Below are positions 8,977 to 19,600 of a DNA stretch of 64,000 nucleotides, piece after piece. The translations under genes and the position numbers were made by a program. Under the pieces are notes generated by a model. The model searched no databases. It had not been told where the DNA came from and saw nothing but the letters and a program-made list of their open reading frames with translations. Numbering within the stretch: the first letter of the stretch is position 1; every line of letters starts with the position of its first letter. Origin of the DNA: CAMAVH01 sp036500145 (GTDB lineage: Bacteria > Pseudomonadota > Alphaproteobacteria > SMXQ01); the NCBI GenBank assembly GCA_036500145.1, contig DASYCO010000048.1:60073-124072 (forward strand), written 5' to 3'.

Positions 8977-10562
8977 CCGGATTCCGTCTCCGATTGAGTG
9001 TCGCCGGCCTGCGCCGGCTGATCTGCCGCGGCCGGCTGCTCGCCTTTGGCCACGGCCTGCGGCGCCTCTTCCGGCTTGGGCAGGGCCCCGTGCTCCCAGG
9101 GCGTCATGCTGTTGTCGAGCACGCCGACGAGCTGGGCGATGTCCATCTCGCGGAAGTTGTCCGGCACCGGATTGAGGCTCAGGCTCAGGAACAAGGCGCC
9201 CAGCGAATCCTGGGCGCTCGCATAGGCTTCCATGCGGCGCAGCGCGGCGCGCAGGGCCGACGCGTCGTTGCGGACGCGCTCGACCTGGCTCTGGGCGTTG
9301 GCCTGCTCCTGGGTCGCCGTCAATTCCGCGATGTTCTGCTCGACGTCGTTGATCTGCTGGGCGCGGTCGAACTGCGACTGCGCGTCCATGTAGCGGCGCC
9401 AGGCGACGTTCACGCGCGTGACCACCGCCATGTTGAAGGCCAGGCGGCGCGTGACCGCCAGGTTCTCGCGGGCCTTCTGCAGGTCCATGACCGAATCGAT
9501 CGAAAGCAGGCGGAACAGGTTCCAGGTGACGCGGCTGGTCAGCTCGCCCCAGCTCTGGTCCACCAGGTAGCTGTTGCTGTCGTAGTTGTAGCTGGCGCCG
9601 AGCTCGATGCCCGGCAGCAGGCGCAGGATGGCCTTGCGCGCCTCGGCCTGGTCGATGCGGGCGTTGTACATCTGCTCGGCGATGTCGGGCGACTTCTGCA
9701 GCGCGATCAGCTCAAGGTCGGACACCGGAAGGTCGATCTTCGGCAGCGGCTCAAGCTGGGTCGGCAGGCTCAAGGCCAGCGGCGTGCGCGGCGGCACGTT
9801 GATCATGCTCGCCAGCTCGACCTCGCTGGTGGAGAGCGACTGCTGCAGCGTCTCGAGCTGGCTGAGGATTTCCAGCAGGGCGCGGCGGTACTGCAGGGTC
9901 ACCTGCGGCGGCTGCAGGCGCTGCTTCTCGGTGCGCTCCACATCGGCCAGGGCGCCGCGCGCCTCCTGCAGGACGCGGCTGACCTCGGGCTTCAGCATCT
10001 GCGACGAGGCCGCGCGCCAATAGGCGGTGCGCGTCTGCTGGAGCAGGCGCAGCATCAGCTTCTGGCGGTTGAGCTGGCTGATCAGGAAGCGGTCGGCCTG
10101 CTGCTTGGCCTGGAAGTAGCTGACGCCGAAGTCGAGCACGTTCCAGTTCAGGCGCAGGTCGGCGACCTGACGCCATTCGTCCTGCGAGGTCGAGGGCTCG
10201 AGGGACTGGCGGCGGGTCAGGATCGATTCGCTCGACGACGCCAGCTCGCTGTCGCGGCCGACGTAGCCGGCGCTGGCGGCCAGCGTCGGCAGCATGTCGT
10301 AGGTGGCGAGGCTGAACTGGCCATGGGCCAGGGCCTCTTCCATCAGGCGCGTGCGGTGATCGAGGTTGTAGGCGATCGAACGCGCCATCGCCTCGCGCAG
10401 CGTCAGCGGCTTGACGATGGCTTCCTGGTTGTCCGAGATCACGGCCTGGTCCGCGACCACGGCCTTGTTGATGTCGGCCTGCTGGAGCGGCTCCGGATCG
10501 ACGGAGCAAGCCGTCACGAGGATGGCGGAAGACAGCAGCAAAGCGGCGCGAAATGTAATCAC
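8955..10562 (-). CDS. TolC-family outer-membrane efflux lipoprotein
   Basis: The 535-residue protein has a lipoprotein signal (ILVTAC, Cys19). Two TolC repeats follow, rich in long helices and coiled coils (for example LRLNWNVLDFGVSYFQAKQQ and EARKAILRLLPGIELGASY). Length and heptad content match OprM/TolC-type trimeric channels. The C-terminal tail (about 460-535) is proline/glutamate/glutamine-rich and looks disordered. The start is GTG, preceded by GGGGA and a run of seven A. It lies 54 bp downstream of the giant surface-protein gene with no terminator between them, so the two should be co-transcribed. It would form the outer-membrane exit duct for that protein. Confidence 0.9.
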   Translation of the reverse strand: MITFRAALLLSSAILVTACSVDPEPLQQADINKAVVADQAVISDNQEAIVKPLTLREAMARSIAYNLDHRTRLMEEALAHGQFSLATYDMLPTLAASAGYVGRDSELASSSESILTRRQSLEPSTSQDEWRQVADLRLNWNVLDFGVSYFQAKQQADRFLISQLNRQKLMLRLLQQTRTAYWRAASSQMLKPEVSRVLQEARGALADVERTEKQRLQPPQVTLQYRRALLEILSQLETLQQSLSTSEVELASMINVPPRTPLALSLPTQLEPLPKIDLPVSDLELIALQKSPDIAEQMYNARIDQAEARKAILRLLPGIELGASYNYDSNSYLVDQSWGELTSRVTWNLFRLLSIDSVMDLQKARENLAVTRRLAFNMAVVTRVNVAWRRYMDAQSQFDRAQQINDVEQNIAELTATQEQANAQSQVERVRNDASALRAALRRMEAYASAQDSLGALFLSLSLNPVPDNFREMDIAQLVGVLDNSMTPWEHGALPKPEEAPQAVAKGEQPAAADQPAQAGDTQSETESGWFDFLF

Positions 10563-10616
10563 GGTTTTTTTCCCCGGTATCTGAAAGGACGTTATCTATT
10601 CTTCGGCGGCCATCTC

Positions 10617-13600
10617 TCAGGCAGCCATCGTGTTCAGGTCGGCGACCAGGCTGTCGCGTTCGGCGAAGAAGCCGGCGCGGCCTGCCTGCCCCAGCTGGTC
10701 CTGCAACGTCATGTGCGGAGCCAGGTCGCCATGCTCGAGCGAGGCATGGTCGTCGGGCGCGGCGGCATGGTCGTCAGGCGTCGCCGGCGCGGACTCGTCC
10801 GACGCGGGCTGCTGCGATCCAGGCACAGCTTGCTGCGCAGCGGGCGGCTGCCCATCTTGCGGCTGCTGATCCTGCTTCTGTTGCTGTTGCGGCGCAGGCG
10901 CCTGGGTTGCCGGCGTGTCGCCGACCGTCGGCTCCTCGATGTAGACGGTGAAGGTCGTCGAGGCTTCGTTGCCCTGGCTGTCCTCGCCGGTCACCTTGAC
11001 GTCGACGTTCTTCAGGCCGAGCGCCTTGGCGACAGCCATGTCGACGGTGAACTTGAGCGTGTTGGTGTCGAAGCGGACATAGCTCGGCAGCGGCGTGCCG
11101 TCGGGCTGCGTCGCCTCGATGCTGATCTTCTCACTCGGGTTGGTGTGCTGGAAGGCGGTCTGCGGCAGGCTGAATTCCTGCGGCGTGTCGCCGTCGAGCA
11201 CGCGGTCCTGCAGCGCGACCGTGAGCTGCACCGGATTGAGCTCTGGAAAGTAGCCCCGGGTGTCGTCGGACAGCGCCGCAACGGCGGTGTCGTATGGCGA
11301 ATCCGTCGGCGTCGAAGGAGTCGGCGTATCGGTGCCGGTGCCGGTACCGGTGCCAGTCCCACCCACGGGTACGATGACCGGCGGCAAGGGATCGACCGGT
11401 GTGGTCGGCGGAGTCGGCGGAGTCGTGGGCGTACCCGTGTCCGTCGGCGGCGGAGGCGGCGGCGTCGGGTCGCCCGTATCCGTCGGCGCGGCATTGATGA
11501 CGATGTCGACGGTGATGGTCGTGTCCGACCAGCCGCCAGTGCCGCCGACCGACGAGGAAATGTCGGTGGTGCCGTTGGCGACCGGGCCGTCGTTGCCATC
11601 GCTCGTGCGCACGTCGAGGCCGCCCGGCGTGCCGGTGAAGCCTGTGGCCGGCACGAAGCGCAGCTCGACGGTGGGGACCAAGGTCAAGGCCGTGCCGTCG
11701 GCCAGGCCGGTGGCCGGAACATCGACCCAGGTCGTGCCGCCATCGGTGGAATACTGCCAGGCGCCCTGGTCCGGCGTGGCGTGGTTGCCGACGATGGCGA
11801 TGCCTTCGAGCGGCGTGCCCGTGGAGCCGCCCGGCACGTCGTCGCGGCCGTCGTTGTAGACGGTGCCAATCACGGTCGAGATGTCGTGGCCAGTCGGCGT
11901 GTCACCGACGGTCAGCGGCGGCAGGTCGACGGTGGTGGAACCGACCGGCGCATCGTTCACCGGATCGACGGTGATGCCAATGGCCACGGTGTCGGCGGAC
12001 CAGGCGCCAGTGCCGCCGACGCCGCCATGCGCGGTGATGTCGACGTTGGCGCCCGGCGTGTAGCCGCCGTTGCCATCGGCGAGATGCACGTCCAGCGAGC
12101 CCGGCGTGCCGTTCCAGTCAGCGGCGGGCACGAAGCGGACCTGCGACCCGGCGTCGAGCACAAGCGCGTTCGTGTCGCTCAGGCCGCTGGTCGGGACGTT
12201 GGTCCAGCTGGTGCCACCATCGGTCGAATACTGCCAGGTGCCCTGCCCCGGCGTGGCGTGGTTGCCGGTGATCGCCACCGAGGTCAGCGGCGTGTCGCCG
12301 TCCGTCGTGCCGGGATTGCCGGCATCGTCGACGCCATCGCTGTAGCTGCCGCCAAGCAGCGTGCCGAGCGGCTGGCCCGGCGGGTTCGGATCGTCTTCGC
12401 TGACGTTCGGCAGCGTCACGTCGCCGTCGGCGACGGGCGCGTCGTTCGCCGGATCGACCGTGATGCCGATGGTATGGCTGGCCGACCAGCCGCCCGTGCC
12501 GCCGACCTCGCCGGTCAGATCGACCGAACTGCCGGTGGCGAAGCCGGTGCCGTCAGAGTAATGGGCCGTCAGGCTGCCAGGCGTGCCGTTCCAGTCGGCG
12601 GCCGGCAGGAAGCGCAGCTCGGCGGTCGCCGCCAGCACCAGCGCATGGGCGTCGTCCAGGCCCGAGGTCGGGACGTCCGTCCAGCTGTTGCCGCCGTCGG
12701 TCGAATACTGCCAGCTGCCCTGCGTCGGGTCCGTCGCCGCATTGCCGGTGATGGCGATGCCGGCGATGGCCGTGCCGGTGCTGCCGCCGCTCACCGTGTC
12801 GGCGGCGTCGGAATAGGTCAGGCCCGGCAAGTCGCCGATCGCCGTGCCGGCCGGCGTCGAATCTTCGGCGATGCCGCCCATGTCGACGTTGGCCGCCGTC
12901 GGCGCGTCGTTGACCGCCGTCACGACGATGTCGGCCGTGTCGGTGGCCGTCGAGAAGGCCGTGGTGCCGCCGGTGACGCTGGCATCGGCATGATGGCCGT
13001 TGGCGGTGCCGTCCGTGCTGTCCCAGGCGTGGAAGGTCAGGCCGCCGTCGACCGGGCCGTTGAAGTCGCCCGTGGGCTTGAAGTAGACGCGCGTGGCGCT
13101 GTCCGCCAGCAGGGCGAGCGCGCTGCTGTCGCTGACCGCGCCGAACGCCGTCCAGGTCCCGCCGTTGTCGGTGGAGTAGTACCAGGTGCCGTGGCTGGCA
13201 TCCGCGCCGACGATGGCGATGCCCTTGACGGCGCCGCTGTCTGCGTCGGTCACGCCGCCCGTCAGGTCGGAGACCAGCTCGCCGACCGCGCCGCTCGGCG
13301 CGCCGGCGTCTTCGGTCTGCTGCGTCAGGTCCGGGTTCGTCGGCGTCAGCACCGGCGCGTCGTTGACGTTCGACACGGCGGTGTCGAGCGGCACGGTGCC
13401 GGTGGAATAGGCCGTGGTGCCGCCGGTCGCGGAGGTGAGGTCCGGGCCCGGGCCGGTCGTCACCGCGCCGGACGAGTTATCGATCAGGTGGGCGTCAAGG
13501 CCGCCCGGCGTGCCGACGTAGCCCTCGACGGGCACGAAGCGCAGTTCGTCCGTCGTCTTCAGCAGGAGGGGCGAGCCGTCGCTGACCGCAGGCAGATCGG

Positions 13601-16600
13601 CCCAGGTCGTGCCGTCGGTCGAGTACTGCCAATGGCCTTCCGTGGCGGGATCGGCGTCGTTGTGCGTGATCGCGACGCCGGCGAAGCTGTTCGCCGACGA
13701 GCCGCCGCTGACCTCGTCGGTCGCGTCGTCGAACTGCGGGCCGAACAGCGTCGCGACCGTGGAGCCGGACGGATCCGTCGCATCTTGGTCGACGCTCGGC
13801 AGCGTCGCCGAGCCCGTGACCGTCGGCGCGTCGTTGACCGGATCGACGATGATTCCGATGTCCACCGTGCCCGTCGACCAGGCGCCGGTGCCGCCGACGC
13901 CGCCGGCGCTGGCGAGATTGACGCTCATGCCCGTCGCGGTGCCGGGGTTGCCGTCGGAGAGATGGACCGTCAGGTCGCCCGGCGTGCCGTTCCAGTTGGC
14001 GGCCGGGACGAAGCGAACCTGCGTGTCCGCGGTCAGGACCAGTGCGTGAGAATCATTCAGGCCTGAGGTCGGGATGTTCGTCCAGGTCGAACCGTCGGTC
14101 GAGTACTGCCAGTTGCCCTGCGACGCGGTCGCCGCGTTGCCGACGATCGCCACCATGGTCAAGGGCGTGTCGGTGCCGGTGTCGCCCGGCGTGTGCAGCA
14201 CGTCGGTGGCGTCGCTGTAGCTGCTTCCCAGCAGGTCGCCGAGCGTGGTGCCAGCGATGCCGCCGGCCGGCGCGTCTTCAGCGATGTGGCCGAGCGACTG
14301 GTCGCCGCTGGCGACCGGGGCGTCGTTCTGCGTCGCCACGGTGATGGCGACCGTCTCGGTGGTGACCTGCGCGCCGCCGGTGCCCAGATTGCCGTTGTCG
14401 TTGACGCTGATGGTCAGGCTGTCGTCGCCGTTCCAGTTGGCGTCGCCCTTGTACTTCAGGCCGTTGAGCGCCGCGTTGATGGCGCTTTCGGTGCCGGTGA
14501 AGGTGACGTCGCCCGAATTGTTCGCGCCCGAATTGATCGTCAGGCCGGTGGTCGAGCCGAGCGTCAGCGTGCCCTGGTCGACATGCAGCGTGACCGTCAG
14601 GTCGCCGCCGAAGTCGTCCGGATCGGCGACCGAGATGGTCGTGCCGAAGTTGAAGGTGGTGTCTTCCGTCGCGCTCGCCGTGGGCGGGAAGGTGATGACC
14701 GCCGGGTCGTTGGCGTCGGTGGCATTGATCGGCACGACATGCGAAGCGGTCATGACGTTGTTGCCGCCCTGGCCGTTGCCTTCGTCGTTGACCGTGAAGG
14801 TGAGGTCGACGACGCGGTCGGCGTTGGCCGGCGGCTCGTAGGTCAAGGTGGCGAGCGCGGCATTGACCTCGTCGCGCGTGCCCTCGATGACCAGCGGGCC
14901 GGACGCGCCGGCCGAGCCGGAGGTGATGGTGCCGCCGTTGGTGCCGGAGAGGATGGTGACGCCCGTCGCGTCCAGGGTGAGGACGCCGTAGTCGCTCGCG
15001 CTCCAGCCGGCGCTCGGGTCGATCGTCACCTTGACGATGTCGTGCGGGCTGAGGTCGTTGTCGGGATCGACGTCGTCGACGGTGACCGGCGTGCCGGAGA
15101 AGTCCACCGGCGTGCCGTGGCTGCCGAGGATCGGGCCGGCCGGGCCGGCGATGGTCGGCGCGTCGTTGACCGCGTTTACGGCAATCCCGATATCCAGAGA
15201 ATCGCCGTGCGCGCCGCCGGCGCCGTTGTTGCCGTTGTCGTTGGCCGTGATGTGCAGGTTGTCGCTGCCGTTGTAGTTGAGGTCGCCTTTGTAGGTGATA
15301 CCCACGCCCAGCAGCGCCTGAATCTGCGAATAGGTGCCTGTCAAAGTGACGCTGTCGGTGCCGCCGCCCACCACGTCGACGCCGTTCGGCGACGAAATCG
15401 TGAGCGTGCCGTGGTCGACTTCCAGCGTGACGGTCATGTCGCCGCCGAACGAGCCGTCGTTATCGCTCAGCGTGATCCCGGTGAACGTGATGGGCGTATC
15501 TTCGTAGGCGCCCAGCGAAACAGGGCCATCGAGGCTCGGCGCGTCGTTGGTGATCGACGAGTGGATGGCGATGGTGTGCGTCGCCGTGTTGTTGGCGTCG
15601 TTGATCGCCGGATTCGTCCCGCCTGGGGTCAGCGGCTGGTTGACCGTGCCGCCATTGGGATTGCCGGTGTTGGGGTCCCGGTCGTCGACCGTGACGACCA
15701 GGTTTACCGTCGCATCGACGTCGGCCGCCTGGCTGTACTGCAGGTGGTCGAGGGCGTCCTGGACTTGGGCGTGCGTGCCTTCGATGACCAGCGTGTTGCC
15801 AGCGGAATTGTTGGTGCCGCTGACGATGGTGGCGCCCTCCGATAGGTCGGTCAGGTTCAGCGTGCCGGAGGAGCTGCCGCCGAGGTCGGTCGAAATGGTG
15901 ACCTTCAGGTAGTCGGATTCGCCGGACTGCGCGCCGTCGGCGAGGTCCGGGTCGGCGACGACGATCTGGTTGCCGCCGGTGAAGGTCACGGGCGAGGACG
16001 AGAAGTTGTCGACGGACGACGGGCCGGTGACGGTCGGGGCGTCGTTGGTCGGCGTCGTCATGATGTAGAACGTCGCCGGCGAGGAATTGTGGTCCGCCAC
16101 CGAGTCGCTGACGGTGAAGGTGAAGGAATCGACGTACTGGGTGCCGTTGATGCCGGTCTGGACCGTCGACTCCGCGCCGCTATGGACGTAGCGCACGTTG
16201 CCGGCGTTGATGTCGGCCTGGGTGAAGACCGAGCCGACGCCGAGGACGTGCCACGAACCGCCGACGTTCAGCTCGATGCTGCCGAAGTCCGTCGTGTTGT
16301 CGATGCGGAACTGGCGGCGGTAGAGCGGGCTGTCGGGGTCGACGGCCTGCAGGTGGCCGCTGTCGATCGCGCCCGAACCGCCTTCCGTGACCGTCAGCAC
16401 CTCGTTGGCGCCGGTGCCGTCGCCGTACGTGCCGGTGTCGCCCACGGTGATGGACGGGTCGCTCCCGGTGGGGTCCTGCGCGATCTGCGGCGCGTCGTTC
16501 AGCGGCGCGACGCGGATGTTCACCGTCTGCTCGCCGGACAGGTGGTTCGCGGCGCCGCTCTGGTCGTCGACCTGGAACTTGAAGCTGTCGGTGAAGACCT

Positions 16601-19600
16601 CGTCGCCGCCGTGCACGTAGGTCAGCTTGCCCGAGGTGAGGTCGGCCATCGTGTACCAGGTGGTCGCCAGCGTGCCCGCGTCGACGGCGACGCCGTTGTA
16701 GCGCAGCTCGCCGGCGTCCGGCAGGTCGGTGAGGCGGAAGCGCAAGTCGTTCTCCTGCGCATATCCGGTGTTCAGGTCGGAGCCGACACCGTCGACGTCC
16801 GACATGTGGACGTAGCTGTCGTCGACGGTGGCCGTGCCGCCCTCGACCACCGTGATGGTGCCGCCCGACGAGGCCGTCGGCTCGTCGTTCGTCGGCGTCA
16901 CGTGGAAGGTGTAGCTGCCGGTCGCGCGCGCCAGGTTGCCGCTCGCGTCCGCGGTGCCGTTGGTGACGGAGAAGGAGAAGCTGTTGGTGAAGGTCTCGCT
17001 GCCGTCGTGGACGTAGCGGATGTTGCCGTCGTGGATGTCCTGCTGCGTGAAGGTGCTGTAGGTCGTCAGCGCGTGCCAGGTGGCGCCGCCGTCGGTGGTG
17101 ATCTGCAGTTCGCCCGCCGGCGGGATGCTGGTCACCGTGTAGATGATGCTGTCGGCCGGGATGTCGTAGTGGTCGCCGCCCACGACGTAGGACGAGGAAT
17201 ACTTCAGCATCGCGTCGGTCATCACCAGCGAGGTGTCGGTGTTGCCGGCGTCGCCTTCGTTGATCGGGTCGCCGAGCGAGGTGTGGTCGACGTTCGTGTC
17301 CGCCGAGATCGGCGCCTGGCCGCTGGCGAGCGGCGTGCCCGGGCCGGTGCCGCCGACGATGCTGCCGGCGAGCGACAGGTTCAGGGTGATGATCTGCGGG
17401 TCGGCGCCGCCGTGGCGGTAGGCGCCTTCGATGTCCGGCGCGCCGGCCTGCCATTCGTTGCTGCCGTCGCGCGTGAAGGTCGGCTTCAGGCCGCCGTCGA
17501 ACAGGCGGAACTGCAGGGATTCCTGCGTGCCTGGCGTAACCGTCTGGGTCGGGACGTAGCGCAGCAGGCCGCCGTCGATGTCGGCCTGGGTGACGATGGA
17601 GCCCGCGCCGAGGATGATCCACTGGCCGCCGACATTGAGCTGCAGCTCGCCGTACTGGGTATTCTCCGCCAGCACGTAGGCCAGCTGCGCGTGGGTGCTT
17701 TCCGCGTCGGTCGCGGCGAGATGGGTGTTGTCGATGGTGAAGGACGTATTATCCGGCAGCGTCACCGTCTGAGTGTCGGGCAGGCTGAAGACCGGGTCGT
17801 CGTTGACCGGCGTGACGTCGATCGTGATCGTCACCGCGGTGCTCTTGGGATCGGCCGGGTTCGACGTCGAATCGAAGCTCTGCGCGCCGTCCACGGTGCT
17901 GACGCTGTAGGACTGGCCGGTGCCGCCGCCCTGGTCGGTCACGGTGAGGGTGAACTTCGGCAGGTCCGCCGGGTCGGTCGGGCGCTCGTTGCCGTTCTGC
18001 ACGAAGCGCAGCAGGGCGAGGTCCGCCACGCTCAGCACCTGGCCGTTGGTGACGGTGGTGTCGCTGCCGCCGAAGGCGCCGTTGTGGTCGACGTCGAGAT
18101 AGAGCGTGCCCTGGCCGTTGAGCGACATGCTGTTGACCGTGTAGGTCAGGTTCGCGTCGTCGCTGTCGGTCGCGGAAATGGTGACGTGCCCGTCCAGGCC
18201 TTCGTAGACCTGCCCCGAGGAGGTCACGGCCGGCGCCTCGTTGACGGGGCGCAGGGCGATGGAGACGGTCTGGTTCGTCAGCACGGAGCCGGCGCCGTCG
18301 CGCAGGGTGACGACGAAATGGTCGCTGGTCGTCGACGAATCGTTCACGTCGACGTTGCTGCCGTTGTGCGTGTAGACGAGCTGCCCGACTTCGTCCTGCG
18401 AGAAGGTCGAGCCGACGAGCACGGCGTTGCCGTTGAAGGTCAGCGTGCCGTCCGTCGGCAGCGCGGTGATCTGGTAGACCAGCTGCTGCGCCGTGTTGTC
18501 GACGTCGGTGTAGTCCAGCGTGGCGGTCGAGAAGCTGGCGCTGCCGCCTTCGTCCACGACCAGGGTCCCGACGTCATGCACAGGCGCGTCGTTGACCGAG
18601 GTCACGGCGACATGCAGCGTCTGCTGCGACGCGCTGTTGACGCCGTCCGTGACGTCGAAGGTCACGGTGAAGTCACCGGAGGCGTCCTGCGCGCCCTTGT
18701 AGGTGAGGCCCGCGAGGGCGCTGTTCAGGTCGGTGGCCGAACCGGACAGGACCAGATGGTCGGAATCGTTGCCCGTCACCGTCAGGCCGCTCGTGGAGGC
18801 CAGATGCAGGCTGCCGCTGTCGCTGGCGTTCAGGGTGACGGTGAGGCTGCCGCCGTCGGCGTCGCCGACCGTGACGCCGGTCAGCCCGACCGCCGTGTCT
18901 TCGAGCGTGCTGCGCGCGGTCGTCGTGCCGCCGGTGATGCTCAGGGTCGGCGCTGCGAGCGTGTCGATGCTGTCGAGGGCGGTCTGCGTCAGGGGCGTCG
19001 TCGCCTCGATGGTGCCGGTCTGCACCTCGAGGGTCCAGTCGCCGCCATGGGACGTGGCGCCCGTCAGGTCGTCGGAGGCCGCGACGTCGGCGCCGGTCAG
19101 ATTCGCCAGGCTGCTGACGAACTGCGCGCCGGCCGCGCCCTGGCCCACGTCGCAGGCGTAGAGCAGGATGTCGGCGTCGGCCGTCAGGGAGCCCTGCCAG
19201 CCCTGGATCTCGCTGGCGACCAGGCCGTTCAGCGTGTCGTTGTTCAGGTGGTCGGCGCCGATCTGCATGTCGCCGGCCGAGCCGTGCGAGAAGATGTGGA
19301 TGGCCGAGACGTTGTCGGTGTCCTTGAGGATCTGGGAGATCTCGGCGATGCCGTCGGCGGTGGCGTCGATGATGATGCCCTTCGCGCCGTCGGTCAGGTT
19401 GTCCATGATCGTCTGGGCGTCGGCGACGCGCGAATCGATGAACACGAGGACGGTCGGCTGGACGTCGGTGCCGGAAGCGGCCGGCGCGGCTTCGCCGGTC
19501 GGCGGCACGGCGTGAGAGGCGTCGTTGATCAGGGCCGCGACGTCGCTCTGGGGCGCGTCCGCGTGGGGCTGGTCGGCGGCGTGCGGCTGGTCCGCGACGT

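Noticed and set aside
11300..11480. Short GT/GGC-rich DNA repeats as an independent repeat element
   Set aside because: They simply encode the Gly-Thr and Pro/Thr-rich hinge of the giant protein.
8889..14066. A 1,725-codon + strand open frame antisense to the tolC and giant-protein genes
   Set aside because: It is an Arg/Gly/Val/Ala-rich shadow of repetitive GC-rich coding sequence on the other strand, with no recognisable domain or ribosome-binding site.
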